From positions 62,001-126,000 of the forward strand of contig CAJFSY010000008.1 in NCBI GenBank assembly GCA_904419785.1: a stretch of DNA of 64,000 nucleotides. Direction: 5' to 3'. Below, piece after piece: positions 17,129 to 25,974 of this stretch. The position numbers were made by a program, and so were the translations under genes. The notes under the pieces were generated by a model. That model worked only from the letters and a program-made list of their open reading frames with translations. It was not told where the DNA came from and did no database searches. The first letter of the stretch is position 1. Each line of letters opens with the position of its first letter. This DNA is from an uncultured Neglectibacter sp. GTDB lineage: Bacteria; Bacillota; Clostridia; Oscillospirales; Acutalibacteraceae.

Positions 17129-17153
17129 AAACTATACCGATTCGGTATAGTTT
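17129..17153 (+). promoter_or_regulatory. 25-bp perfect palindrome: probable repressor operator of potABCD
   Basis: AAACTATACCGA (17129-17140), one central T, then TCGGTATAGTTT (17142-17153): 12-1-12 with no mismatch. It begins about six bases after the expected transcription start, where a bound dimer would block RNA polymerase. Size and symmetry suit a TetR- or Xre-type dimer. It is not followed by a T run, so it is not a terminator. No regulator gene adjoins it. Confidence 0.75.
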
Positions 17154-17191
17154 ATAAATGGAAGAATCCATGAGGGAAGAGGCGGTTCCAT

Positions 17192-18271
17192 TTGAGCCAG
17201 ACCATTTTGGTGCTTCAAGAAATTACAAAAAGTTTTGGTGGTACCCCCGTGCTGCGGGGTATCAGCCTGGAAGTAGCCCATGGGGAGTTCATCACCCTGC
17301 TGGGTTCCTCGGGGTGCGGAAAAACCACCACACTCCGCATTATCGCCGGGTTAGAGTCTCCCGACCAGGGCCGGGTGCTGCTGGAGGGCAAGGATATGAC
17401 CGACGCCGAGCCCAACAAGCGGGACGTGAACACTGTGTTCCAAAATTACGCATTGTTCCCCCACATGAGTGTGGAGCAGAATATCGGCTACGCGCTGAAG
17501 ATACGCAAGCGGCCCAAGGCCGAGATCAAAGAAGAAGTGAAGAAAATGCTGGACCTGGTGCAGCTTTCGGGCTTTGAAAAGCGTATGCCCGGCGAGCTCT
17601 CCGGCGGGCAGAAACAGCGGGTGGCGATTGCCCGGTCTTTGGTGAACCGGCCCAAGCTGCTGCTGTTGGACGAGCCCCTTGGCGCTTTGGATCTGCAGCT
17701 GCGGCGGCAGATGCAGCAGGAATTGAAACGGCTGCAAAAGAAACTGGGCATCACCTTTATTTATATCACCCACGACCAAGAGGAAGCTCTGAACATGTCC
17801 GACCGCATCGCTGTGATGAAGGATGGGCGCTTCGAGCAGATCGGCACGCCCTCTCAGGTGTACGATTCTCCCAAGACCTCTTATGTGGCCCGGTTCGTAG
17901 GCACGGCCAATATCGTGGAAGGAACGGTGGGAACCGTTTCCGGAGATATGGTGGAGTTTGTGGGCCAGGATGGGAAAGCCTCTTTTGGCAGCAGAGGGCA
18001 CAGTTTTGCTCCCGGCTCCCCGGTGACCTTGGCGGTGCGGGGGGAACAGGCCCAAGCCGTGAAAGGTGGAGAAGGCCCCGGACTGGCGGGCGTGGTGAAG
18101 GAGAAGAGCTTTGCCGGAGGGATGCTGCGCATCGCTGTGGAACTTGCCGGCGGCGGTGAGTTTATTTGCAGCCGCCACGGCATCGATTCCGAGCTGGTTC
18201 CCGGAGATGAGGTGCGGGTGACCTGGCAGCCGGAGCACGCATGTCCTGTGGATTTGGAAGAGGAGGGCTGA
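17192..18271 (+). CDS. potA: Spermidine/putrescine ABC transporter ATP-binding protein
   Basis: ATPase of a polyamine importer, 359 residues. Walker A is GSSGCGKTT (about 38-46), the signature is LSGGQKQRVAIARSL, Walker B is LLLLDEPLGALD, the H-loop is ITHDQEEAL, and a TOBE-type domain (about 240-355) ends the protein. The start is TTG 17192, six codons upstream of the first conserved strand; GGGAAGAGG precedes it by about 8 bases. A GTG at 17210 would remove part of the first strand. potB begins 3 bases after the stop. With potBCD this is a complete importer. Confidence 0.92.
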   Translation: MSQTILVLQEITKSFGGTPVLRGISLEVAHGEFITLLGSSGCGKTTTLRIIAGLESPDQGRVLLEGKDMTDAEPNKRDVNTVFQNYALFPHMSVEQNIGYALKIRKRPKAEIKEEVKKMLDLVQLSGFEKRMPGELSGGQKQRVAIARSLVNRPKLLLLDEPLGALDLQLRRQMQQELKRLQKKLGITFIYITHDQEEALNMSDRIAVMKDGRFEQIGTPSQVYDSPKTSYVARFVGTANIVEGTVGTVSGDMVEFVGQDGKASFGSRGHSFAPGSPVTLAVRGEQAQAVKGGEGPGLAGVVKEKSFAGGMLRIAVELAGGGEFICSRHGIDSELVPGDEVRVTWQPEHACPVDLEEEG

Positions 18272-18273
18272 CC

Positions 18274-19152
18274 ATGGCGAAAAGCGTGCCCTCCCTGAAA
18301 AAGAAGAAGGCCCGGGGGGAATTCCTCACCGTGCTGCCTTTGATCTTGTTTACGGTGCTGTTCATCGTGGGCCCCCTGATCTATATGGTGGTGCTGAGTT
18401 TTATGACACGGGCCGAAACTTGGGGAACCTTGCCGGAATTCACTTTGAAAAATTACGCCGACATCGGCCAGCCGGTCTACTTAGAGACCTTTTGGCAATC
18501 CTTGCGGCTGGCGGTCATCAGTACCGTGCTGGTGATAGCCATCGGCTATCCCTTCGGCTATTTTATGGCCAAGCTCGGCCCCAAGTGGAAAAAACGCACC
18601 ATGTTGCTGTTGATGATTCCCTTTTGGACAAGCTCTCTGATCCGGCTGTATGGATGGATCATCATTTTCCGGGCCGGGGGTGTGTTCGACCAGATTTTGA
18701 TGGCGCTGCACATCACCAGTGAGCCCTTGAAGGTGTTGTATACTTACCCGGCGGTGGTGGTAGGCATGGTGTACGCCTTGCTGCCGTTTATGATCTTCGC
18801 CGTGTATTCCAGCGCGGAAAAACTGGATTTCAGCCTGGTGGAAGCTGCCCGGGACCTGGGGGCCTCTCCTATGAAGGCGTTTCTTACCGTATCCTTAAAG
18901 CTGACTTTGCCGGGACTGCTTTCCGGCGTGGTGCTGACCTTTGTGCCCAGTATGGGGCTGTTCTTTATCGCGGACATCCTGGGAGGAAACAAAGTGGTGC
19001 TGGTGGGCAATCTGATCCAGGAACAGCTGATGAAAGCCCATAACTGGCCTTTCGCGGCGGCCCTTTCCGTGGTGCTGCTGCTGCTCACCACGTTGATCAT
19101 CTGGCTTTACAGGAAATTGTCCGGTGTGAAAGACCTGGAGGGTCTGGTTTAA
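18274..19152 (+). CDS. potB: Spermidine/putrescine ABC transporter permease PotB
   Basis: A 292-residue inner-membrane subunit. A basic N-terminus (KSVPSLKKKKARGE) is followed by a first helix at about 20-42 and further helices forming the binding-protein-dependent permease domain. The EAA loop is VEAARDLGASPMKAFLTVSLKLTLPG (about 189-214). ATG 18274 follows GAGGAGGG (18260-18267); the in-frame ATG at 18241 lies inside potA and has no ribosome site. A 195-base non-coding insert separates it from potC, which is unusual for this operon. Confidence 0.93.
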   Translation: MAKSVPSLKKKKARGEFLTVLPLILFTVLFIVGPLIYMVVLSFMTRAETWGTLPEFTLKNYADIGQPVYLETFWQSLRLAVISTVLVIAIGYPFGYFMAKLGPKWKKRTMLLLMIPFWTSSLIRLYGWIIIFRAGGVFDQILMALHITSEPLKVLYTYPAVVVGMVYALLPFMIFAVYSSAEKLDFSLVEAARDLGASPMKAFLTVSLKLTLPGLLSGVVLTFVPSMGLFFIADILGGNKVVLVGNLIQEQLMKAHNWPFAAALSVVLLLLTTLIIWLYRKLSGVKDLEGLV

Positions 19153-19330
19153 GCGGGTGACCCCGCTGGGTGATTCGCACCACGGGGCGGCGGCTTAGCG
19201 CCGCGCCTGTGCTGGACGTGAGAGCGCGTCTGCGCCGAAAGCGGGTAACGTTTTTAGAAAAAACTTGCCGGCTCGGTGGGCGCCTTGCGCTCTGCAAACT
19301 TTTACGCGTGCCCTGTGCGCTCACTTCATT
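19153..19330. repeat. Dispersed GC-rich intergenic repeat, copy B, inside the pot operon
   Basis: This stretch shares ordered blocks with 34740-34925: GGGGCGGCGGCT (19184-19195), the 14-base CGCCGCGCCTGTGC (19199-19212), GGACG, AGCGCGTC and GCGCCG. The left part can form GGGGT/ACCCC-type and GCGGC/GCCGC hairpins. Non-coding, with no T run. It lies between potB and potC, so it would be part of the operon mRNA. Confidence 0.65.
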
Positions 19331-19347
19331 GGAAAGGAAGTAGCTTC

Positions 19348-20154
19348 ATGAAAAACCGCACAAAGCTTCCCAATATCTATCTGGGCATAGTGCTTGCGTT
19401 GATGTACGTTCCCATCCTGCTGGTGATCCTTTATTCCTTTAACGAAAGCAAGATCAGTTCCGTATGGGGGGGATTTTCCCTGAAATGGTATGAGGAGCTG
19501 TTCCGGGATAAGGATATGTTCCAGGCTTTGTGGAATTCTGTTGTTTTAGGGGTGCTCAGCAGCCTGTGCGCCGCTGTTATCGGCACTTTGGGTGCTTATG
19601 GCATGAGCAAGGTGAAATTCCCATTGAAAGGCGTTGTGGAATATGTTTCCACTTTGCCCATCATGATCCCGGAGATCATTTTGGGCATGGTGTTTATGGC
19701 CTTTTTCTCTCTGATGGGACTTCCCTTTGGCATGGCCACTTTGGTCATCGCCCATACTGCCTTCTGCATCCCTTATGTGTTCATGCTGGTAAAGGCCCGG
19801 CTGGTGGGCATGGATAAAAGCCTGCCGGAAGCCGCTCAGGATTTGGGAGCGTCCCAGGCCCGGGTGTTTTTCGATATCACTCTGCCGCTGGTGTTTCCCG
19901 CCATTTTGTCCGGTATGCTGCTGGCTTTCGCCATGAGCATGGACGATGTGATCATCAGCGTGTTCGTCACCGGTGTGAATACCAATACCCTGCCGGTAAA
20001 GATCTATACCCAGTTAAAAACCGGGGTGACCCCGGAGATCAACGCCCTGTGTACCTTGCTGTTCGCCGCCACCCTGCTTTTGTGCGGGCTGGCCGCCCTG
20101 CTGGGACGGGCGCCTAAAAAAGCAAATTCAAAAAAGGATGTGACCGAGCAATGA
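19348..20154 (+). CDS. potC: Spermidine/putrescine ABC transporter permease PotC
   Basis: Partner permease of PotB, 268 residues, the usual length. The first helix is at about 11-33, and the EAA loop is PEAAQDLGASQARVFFDITLPLVFPAI (about 161-187). ATG 19348 follows AAAGGAAG. An in-frame ATG at 19276 belongs to the repeat element and is not a credible start. The stop overlaps the potD start (ATGA), so these two are translationally coupled even though potB and potC are not. Confidence 0.93.
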   Translation: MKNRTKLPNIYLGIVLALMYVPILLVILYSFNESKISSVWGGFSLKWYEELFRDKDMFQALWNSVVLGVLSSLCAAVIGTLGAYGMSKVKFPLKGVVEYVSTLPIMIPEIILGMVFMAFFSLMGLPFGMATLVIAHTAFCIPYVFMLVKARLVGMDKSLPEAAQDLGASQARVFFDITLPLVFPAILSGMLLAFAMSMDDVIISVFVTGVNTNTLPVKIYTQLKTGVTPEINALCTLLFAATLLLCGLAALLGRAPKKANSKKDVTEQ

Positions 20155-21209
20155 AAAGGATTTTGGCCCTTGCCATGGCAGCTTTGCTGCTGGTAGGTAC
20201 GTTCGCCGGATGTTCCAATTCCTCTCAAGGGGAAAAGAAAGAACTGGTGCTGTTCACTTGGGAAGGCATGTTCCCCCAGGAGGTGCTGGACGGCTTTACA
20301 GAGGAGACCGGCATCGAAGTGACCTACGCCAATTTCGATTTTGACGAGACCATGCTGGCCAAGCTGGAGACCGCCAAAGGCGGGGAATATGACTTGGTGA
20401 TCGCCGACGATTATATCATCGAAACGGTCATTCAAGAGGGGTTGGCCCAAGAGCTGGATACCTCCAAACTGGAAAATTACGGCAGCATCAACCCCGTATA
20501 TCAGGGGCAGTTCTTCGACCCCGAGGACAAATATACCGTGCCCTATGGCGCCGGTGTGCAGACCATTGTCTATGACCCCAACTTGGTGGATGTGGACATC
20601 CAGGGTTACGCTGACCTGTGGGACGCTTCTTTGAAAGACAACGTGGGAATCATCGGCAGTTTCCGCGTGATCAACGGCATGGCCTTGAAGGTTATGGGAG
20701 AAAGCTACAATACTGAGGATGCCGCTACTATCGAGGCGGCAGGTCAAAAGCTTTTGGAGCTGGCTCCCAATATCCGGCTGATCAAAGACGACAACACCCA
20801 GGATGACCTGCTCTCCGGTGAGGTAGGCGCCGCGGTGCTGTATACCTCTCAGGTGACTATGGCGAAAATCGCCAATCCCGATCTGAAAGTGGTGTTCCCC
20901 AAAGAGGGCATTGGGTTCGGCATCATGGCCCAGTTTATCCCCTCCAACGCGCCCCACCCGGATTCCGCTTACGCCTTTATGGATTATATCCTCCAGCCCG
21001 AAGTGGCAGCCAAGTGCTATGAGCATTTGGGATATTACTGCACCAATAAAGACGCGGAGCAGTATATCTCCGAAGAGTATCGGGACTTCTTGACGCTGCC
21101 GGAGGACATTGACACCAGCAGCATGGAGATGATCGAGAACATCTCCGCTGACGCGATGGAAGTCCATCAGCGTGTGTGGACCGAGTTTAAATCCGCCTGT
21201 GGTCAATAA
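20151..21209 (+). CDS. potD: Polyamine-binding lipoprotein PotD
   Basis: The extracellular receptor of the importer, 352 residues. The signal peptide is MKRILALAMAALLLVGTFAG with the lipobox FAGC, so C21 becomes the lipid anchor. The mature domain shows the PotD/PotF pattern: LVLFTWEGMFPQEVLDGFTEETGIEV, then DLVIADDYIIE and VPYGAGVQTIVYD. The polyamine-coordinating acidic residues cannot be aligned with certainty. It is the last pot gene; a perfect bidirectional terminator follows 62 bases later. Confidence 0.94.
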   Translation: MKRILALAMAALLLVGTFAGCSNSSQGEKKELVLFTWEGMFPQEVLDGFTEETGIEVTYANFDFDETMLAKLETAKGGEYDLVIADDYIIETVIQEGLAQELDTSKLENYGSINPVYQGQFFDPEDKYTVPYGAGVQTIVYDPNLVDVDIQGYADLWDASLKDNVGIIGSFRVINGMALKVMGESYNTEDAATIEAAGQKLLELAPNIRLIKDDNTQDDLLSGEVGAAVLYTSQVTMAKIANPDLKVVFPKEGIGFGIMAQFIPSNAPHPDSAYAFMDYILQPEVAAKCYEHLGYYCTNKDAEQYISEEYRDFLTLPEDIDTSSMEMIENISADAMEVHQRVWTEFKSACGQ

Positions 21210-21271
21210 CCAGCGTGACTTGCCCTTAGCAGTTTAAGCCTTGGACGGCATAAAAAGACATTCCATAAATC

Positions 21272-21312
21272 AAAAAGGACAGCCAGGTTTTCCACTTGGC
21301 TGTCCTTTTTTT
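21272..21312. terminator. Bidirectional terminator (potD / small lipoprotein)
   Basis: AAAAAGGACAGCCA (21272-21285) and TGGCTGTCCTTTTT (21297-21310) form a perfect 14-bp stem with T runs on both strands. It serves the two convergent operons. Confidence 0.93.
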
Positions 21313-21796
21313 ATGGGTTGCCTGCTTCTGGGGGAGGGAAACTGCCGATTTCCGGCAATTGATTTTCTCCTACCAATTCCGGTTGGGCATCAATGGAATC
21401 CCATAAAACGTCTTGGTTGGGGGAAATCTCCCGCTTAAGCTTATAAAAGCCCTCGCCGGTGTAGAGTAAATCTCCGCCAGAGCCGACCAGTACGGTTTCC
21501 CGAGAGGTGTCTGCCCGGTAAAAGCTGAAATAAGTCCCTATGCCGCCGCAAGGCACATCTTCATTCACCGCGTCCCGCTCTACTTTCAAAGCAAACAAGG
21601 ATTTTGCCACGCGTTGGATTTCTTCCGGGTCCGTGGTGATTTTTCGATGGGCATCCGCTGGTACTCCTCCTTGGAACACGTGCAGTTCCACCATCTCTTC
21701 CGCGTCCCAGTCCAACCCTTGTACATGGGAAGTTTGGCAGCTGCACAGATTCAGAAAAAGGAAAAAGATAAGGCACAACATCAATCCGCGTTTCAT
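21311..21796 (-). CDS. Small uncharacterised lipoprotein
   Basis: A 161-residue protein with a signal peptide (MKRGLMLCLIFFLFLNLCSC) and lipobox LCSC, so it is likely anchored at C20 outside the membrane. The mature part is predicted mixed alpha/beta and ends in a proline-rich tail (LPEIGSFPPPEAGNP). No family is recognised. ATG follows AAAAGGAGG. It lies 45 bases after prmC on the same strand and is probably the last gene of that unit. Confidence 0.75.
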   Translation of the reverse strand: MKRGLMLCLIFFLFLNLCSCQTSHVQGLDWDAEEMVELHVFQGGVPADAHRKITTDPEEIQRVAKSLFALKVERDAVNEDVPCGGIGTYFSFYRADTSRETVLVGSGGDLLYTGEGFYKLKREISPNQDVLWDSIDAQPELVGENQLPEIGSFPPPEAGNP

Positions 21797-21841
21797 AGGT
21801 AAGCCTCCTTTTCAAACAGCCACCCCAAAGGCACTGGATAT

Positions 21842-22696
21842 TTAGGCTTTCCGGCCGCTGACTACCCGGTCAAGGCCGGACCAGTCTTGCGTGATAGTAA
21901 CGTCTTGTAAACCCCCTTGGCGGAACAGTTCCGCCACCTGGCAGCCCTGGCTTTCGCCGATTTCCACCCCGACTATGCCTCCAGGCCGCACCAGGGGCAG
22001 CCACAGTTCTGCGATAGCCCGGTAAAACACCAGACCGTCCTTGCCTCCATCCAGAGCCAGGGCCGGTTCGTTTCGCACCTCCGGCGCCAGGGCTGGAATC
22101 TCCTCCGTGGCGATGTAAGGAGGATTGGAAGCAAGAAAATCCAAGCTTTCGGGGGCGAAGGCTCCTACCGTTTCCCGGGAGAGCACGTCTCCGGGAAAGG
22201 CGGTTACCTGCCCTTTTCCATAACGCTTTAAGTTTTCCTCCAAATAAGGCAAAGCCTTTTGAGAGACCTCTACGCAGTGGGCGGCAAGGCCCGGAACCAA
22301 AGCCGCCAAGCCCAATGCTACCGCTCCGGTTCCCGCGCATAAGTCCAGGCCCTTGGGAGAGGCGGTTTCTTCCAGGCCCTTTGCCAGGGTCTCCACCAGC
22401 ACGACAGTGTCCTCTCTCGGCACCAGCACCCCTTCTCCCAGGGTGAGGGAAAGCCCCATGAACTCCCATTCGCCTAAAATGTATTGGAGGGGCCGGCGGT
22501 TTTCCCGTTCACGCAGGGCGGCGAGAAAAGCTTGCGCTTTTGGGGAAGGGGCTTCTTCCTCCCCGTGAAGGGCCAGCCCCCGGCGGTCCAGGCCCAGAAA
22601 GCGTTCCGCCAAAAGAGCCGCGTCCACGCCCGGGGAATCCACCCCCGCCTGCTGCAGCCGCTGCCGGGCCTGTAAATAGAGTTCCCGGCAGGTCAC
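21842..22696 (-). CDS. prmC: Release-factor glutamine methyltransferase
   Basis: Methylates the glutamine of the GGQ motif in peptide-chain release factors RF1/RF2. The 284-residue protein has the helical N-terminal substrate domain, VPREDT (92-97), SAM motif I LDLCAGTGAVALGL (117-130) and the catalytic NPPY (191-194). The usual neighbour prfA (RF1) is not in this window; instead its start overlaps the DUF1385 gene by 4 bases. In many Firmicutes the order is DUF1385-prmC-prfA, so prfA has apparently been displaced. Confidence 0.95.
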   Translation of the reverse strand: MTCRELYLQARQRLQQAGVDSPGVDAALLAERFLGLDRRGLALHGEEEAPSPKAQAFLAALRERENRRPLQYILGEWEFMGLSLTLGEGVLVPREDTVVLVETLAKGLEETASPKGLDLCAGTGAVALGLAALVPGLAAHCVEVSQKALPYLEENLKRYGKGQVTAFPGDVLSRETVGAFAPESLDFLASNPPYIATEEIPALAPEVRNEPALALDGGKDGLVFYRAIAELWLPLVRPGGIVGVEIGESQGCQVAELFRQGGLQDVTITQDWSGLDRVVSGRKA

Positions 22697-23631
22697 TTGA
22701 TCAAATCCTCGCCGTTTTCGGGGATCACAGCTTCCATAGCGGTAATGGCGGCTTCCATCATTTTGTCATCCGGTTCTTTCACGGTGAGACGCTGCATCCA
22801 CAGGCCGGGAGCCGTGACTATGCGGGACAGCAGGTTGTCGTGGCGGGCGCATACCTTTTGCAGTTCATAGCCGATGTTCATGATCACCGGGATGCACAAA
22901 AGCTTCGTGAAGGTGCGCAGGAAGGGGTTGGAGAAGGGGATGAAGAAACCTACGATGATGCCCAGTACCAGCATGAGGATCAAAAAGCTGGTGCCGCAGC
23001 GGGGATGGAACCGGCGCTGTTTGCGGACGTTTTCCACAGTGAGGGGCAGGTCGTTCTCATAACAAAAGATGGTTTTATGTTCTGCCCCGTGATATTGGAA
23101 CGTGCGCTTGATATCCGGCACCATGCCGATCACAGCCACATAGGCCACGAACAGGCCCACCCGCAGGATACCCTCGAAAATAGAGCGCCATCCGGCGATG
23201 TCACCGGATACAGCGGATTGCAGCAGGTTAAAGAGCACGGTGGGCAGAAAGAAAAACAAAAGGATGGCCAAGGCGATGCCCAGTATGGAGGCGATGGTCA
23301 TGATGACCCCGGTGATCTTGTCGCCCAAGTGTTCGGTGAGCCACTTATCGATGCCGGTGAGCTCTTCCTCTTCGTCCCCTTCGGTAAGCTTGTCCGCCGA
23401 GATGGACAGGGCCTTGTAGCCCATGCGGAAAGAGTCGATCAGGGCGAACACGCCGCGAATAAAGGGTTTGCCCAGGATGGGGTATTTTTTGGTCAGGCGC
23501 TCAACGGAAATCTCTTCGGTAGAGATGTTTCCTTCTTCGTCGCAGAAGGCAGCGACGGTGCGCTTGGGGCCCACCATCATGATGCCCTCCATCAAAGCTT
23601 GGCCGCCGATGGTGGTGATCTTTTTAGTCAT
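22693..23631 (-). CDS. DUF1385 (YqhQ-type) membrane protein
   Basis: A 312-residue protein with the family opening GGQALMEGIMMVGPKRTVAAF (about 9-28). Membrane segments lie near 103-135 (MTIASILGIALAILLFFFLPTVLF), 155-172 (VGLFVAYVAVIGMV) and 205-235. The conserved YHGAEHKTIFCYE and RFHPRCGTSFL motifs, with histidines and cysteines that look metal-binding, are intact. The biochemical role is unknown. It overlaps the sensor-kinase gene by 8 bases and prmC by 4, so all three are coupled. Confidence 0.88.
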   Translation of the reverse strand: MTKKITTIGGQALMEGIMMVGPKRTVAAFCDEEGNISTEEISVERLTKKYPILGKPFIRGVFALIDSFRMGYKALSISADKLTEGDEEEELTGIDKWLTEHLGDKITGVIMTIASILGIALAILLFFFLPTVLFNLLQSAVSGDIAGWRSIFEGILRVGLFVAYVAVIGMVPDIKRTFQYHGAEHKTIFCYENDLPLTVENVRKQRRFHPRCGTSFLILMLVLGIIVGFFIPFSNPFLRTFTKLLCIPVIMNIGYELQKVCARHDNLLSRIVTAPGLWMQRLTVKEPDDKMMEAAITAMEAVIPENGEDLIK

Positions 23632-25108
23632 GTGCGTTGGAGTTCCTTTCCTCGATGAATTTTAAAATTTCGGGCAGCTGGGCCAGTTGGGGGTCGGCTT
23701 CCAGATGGGAGCAGGTGGGCAGAGAAATGGTGACGGTGGTGCCCACGCCTTCCTGGCTTTCGATCTCTAAAGAGCCGCCGTGGAGGCGGACGATCTCGTC
23801 GGCCACCGCCAGCCCGATGCCCGAACCCCGGACCAGCTGGTTGGCTTTGTAGAACTTCTTTTTCACATTGGGCAGATGCTCGGCGGGGATGCCGCAGCCG
23901 GTGTCGCTGATGACCACCCGCACCCAGCCGCTGTCCTCCCGGGAAGAGACGGAAATGGTCCCCCCGGGGCTGGTATATTTCAACGCGTTGTCGATGATGT
24001 TGACAAACACCTGCCGCAGCCTGTCCACGTCGCCGTAAACAGGGGGCAGTACAGTAGTTTCCTCGTAATTGAGCTGTTTTTGTTCTGTGCGGGCCCGGTC
24101 GGTGAACATATACACCGCCTGGTCCAATTCCGAAAGGATGTCAAGCTTTGAGACAAGCAGGCGCATCCGGCCGTTTTGCAGACGGGAGAAATCGAGAAGC
24201 TCTTCCACCAGCCCCGAGAGCCGTTCCGCCTCCCGGATGATGACCTTCATGCCTTTCTCAGCGGTATCCGGGTCGGCCCCCTCCTGCAAAGTCTCGGCCC
24301 AGCCTTTGATGGCGGTGAGGGGCGTGCGCAGTTCGTGGGAAACGGAAGAGATAAAGTCGTTTTTCATCTGTTCGGCGGCGCCCAGTTCGCCGGCCATGTC
24401 GTTGATGGCGTCGCACAGGTCGCCGATCTCGTCGTCTTTGGGTTTGTCGATACGCACGGCAAAATCACCTTGGGCAATCTGCCGGGCGCTTTGGCTCAGC
24501 TGCCGCACTGGCACCAGGATGGACCGGATAAAGTAAGCGCCGGACAAAGTGAGCAGCAGCATGATGAATATCCCCGCCGCTATCAGGATGAGAATGACTA
24601 GGGAAATCTGCTGGTCGGCCATTTCCATGGAGACGAGATACCGCACCGAGCCAAGGAGCCCGCCGTTATTGTCCCGTATCACACGGGTGATGGCCATGGC
24701 CTTTTCCCCGGTGTTCAATTTGCCTACCCATTTCCCATCGCCTACGGGATTTTGCAGGGCTTCCTCATAATCGGGCATTTCCTGGTCCTGGTCAGGTACA
24801 AAGCCCGTAGATGTGATGAACACCTGCCCGTTGCGGTCCAGGGCCATGATCTCCATCTGGTTCTTGTCGGGGAAAACCTCGATATATCCCCGGACAATGC
24901 CCATGAATTCTGAAGAACTGTTATATTGCCCGCCGGTGGAAAGCCAGTTTAAAAGCTCGTCGGCCCGGCCGGCCAAAGCCTGTTCAATGCCGTTGTAGAG
25001 GGAACTTTGCACCATGATGGAAAGCGTGGTGATAGAGATGGTGAGAATCAAAAACACCACGCCAATGGTATTTACCATCCACCGGCGGGACACGCCTTTT
25101 GCGAACAT
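23624..25108 (-). CDS. Two-component sensor histidine kinase
   Basis: A 494-residue membrane kinase. Helix 1 is at about 11-33, an extracellular PAS/Cache-like sensor at about 34-168, helix 2 at about 169-195 and HAMP at 196-248. HisKA has the phospho-accepting H258 in SSVSHELRTPLTAIKGW. HATPase_c has the N box NIIDNALKYTSPGG, G1 ISDTGCGIP and G2 GSGIGLAV. ATG 25108 follows AGAAAGGAGG. The response-regulator gene is directly upstream. The architecture is that of PhoR/WalK-type kinases; the signal is unknown. Confidence 0.93.
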   Translation of the reverse strand: MFAKGVSRRWMVNTIGVVFLILTISITTLSIMVQSSLYNGIEQALAGRADELLNWLSTGGQYNSSSEFMGIVRGYIEVFPDKNQMEIMALDRNGQVFITSTGFVPDQDQEMPDYEEALQNPVGDGKWVGKLNTGEKAMAITRVIRDNNGGLLGSVRYLVSMEMADQQISLVILILIAAGIFIMLLLTLSGAYFIRSILVPVRQLSQSARQIAQGDFAVRIDKPKDDEIGDLCDAINDMAGELGAAEQMKNDFISSVSHELRTPLTAIKGWAETLQEGADPDTAEKGMKVIIREAERLSGLVEELLDFSRLQNGRMRLLVSKLDILSELDQAVYMFTDRARTEQKQLNYEETTVLPPVYGDVDRLRQVFVNIIDNALKYTSPGGTISVSSREDSGWVRVVISDTGCGIPAEHLPNVKKKFYKANQLVRGSGIGLAVADEIVRLHGGSLEIESQEGVGTTVTISLPTCSHLEADPQLAQLPEILKFIEERNSNAHD

Positions 25109-25193
25109 GGCTTTCCTCCTTTCTACCGGTTGTTTCTATACGAAAGTAAAGCTGTAAAAGAATCGTAACGCCCCGGGGCCTGGGGTAAGGGTG

Positions 25194-25898
25194 TCAAACG
25201 TCCCAGCGGTACCCAAGGCCCCAAACGGTGACGATATGCTTGGGGTTGGAAGGTTCTTCCTCCACTTTCATGCGCAGGCGGCGGATATTCACGTCCACGA
25301 TCTTTTCTTCCCCGGTATATCCGGCGCCCCACACGTGTTTCAAGATGTCGCCCCGGGCCAGGGCCACGCCCGGATGGGAAAAGAAATACTCCATTATCTG
25401 GAATTCCACCTGGGTCAGCTCGATGGGGCGCTTGCCTTTCAAGAAAGATCGGTTGCGCAGGTTCAGGCAGAACTCGCCGGAGACCAGTTCGTCCCGCACG
25501 TTCTCTTCCCGCTTGTTAGAGGCCAGAGCCACCCGGCGGTAAACAGCGTCCACACGGGCCACCAGTTCCGAGGGGGAGAAAGGCTTCGTCACATAGTCGT
25601 CGGCGCCCATCATCAGGCCGCTTACCTTGTCCATTTCCTGGGTGCGGGCGCTGAGCAGGATGATGCCGATAGAAGGGTTTTTCCGCCGCAGCTCTTTGCA
25701 GACCGCCAGACCGTCGTGGTCGCCGGGCATCATAATGTCCAGCACAGCCACGTCGAAATCGCCGTTTTCCCGGTCATAAAGTTCCAGGGCCTGGTCGCCT
25801 GTTTCAGCCTCGAAGGCTTTGTAGCCGGCACGTTCCAGATTGATGACCACAAATTCCCGGATGTTCTGTTCGTCCTCCGCCACAAGGATTTTACGCAT
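25194..25898 (-). CDS. OmpR/PhoB-type response regulator
   Basis: A 234-residue DNA-binding regulator and the evident partner of the downstream kinase. The receiver domain (1-118) has the acidic pair E8/D9, phospho-acceptor D54 (VAVLDIMMPG), T/S switch region LLSARTQ and K (KPFSPSEL). The winged helix (about 135-232) ends in VDVNIRRLRMKVEEEPSNPKHIVTVWGLGYRW. The start at 25898 (MRKILVAEDE) follows AAAGGAGAAG; an in-frame ATG at 25949 gives a non-conserved leader. Confidence 0.95.
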   Translation of the reverse strand: MRKILVAEDEQNIREFVVINLERAGYKAFEAETGDQALELYDRENGDFDVAVLDIMMPGDHDGLAVCKELRRKNPSIGIILLSARTQEMDKVSGLMMGADDYVTKPFSPSELVARVDAVYRRVALASNKREENVRDELVSGEFCLNLRNRSFLKGKRPIELTQVEFQIMEYFFSHPGVALARGDILKHVWGAGYTGEEKIVDVNIRRLRMKVEEEPSNPKHIVTVWGLGYRWDV

Positions 25899-25974
25899 AC
25901 AGAAACTTCTCCTTTCTTGCTTGCAAACGCCGCTTTTTAGTGAATCCATTTATTGAGAAAACCCCGGCGGGGCC

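Noticed and set aside
19153-19347. tRNA gene or other small structured RNA between potB and potC
   Set aside because: No acceptor-stem/T-arm pattern; the sequence is explained by the dispersed repeat.
22540-23658. A 372-codon plus-strand frame over prmC and DUF1385
   Set aside because: Opposes two conserved, coupled genes and has shadow composition.
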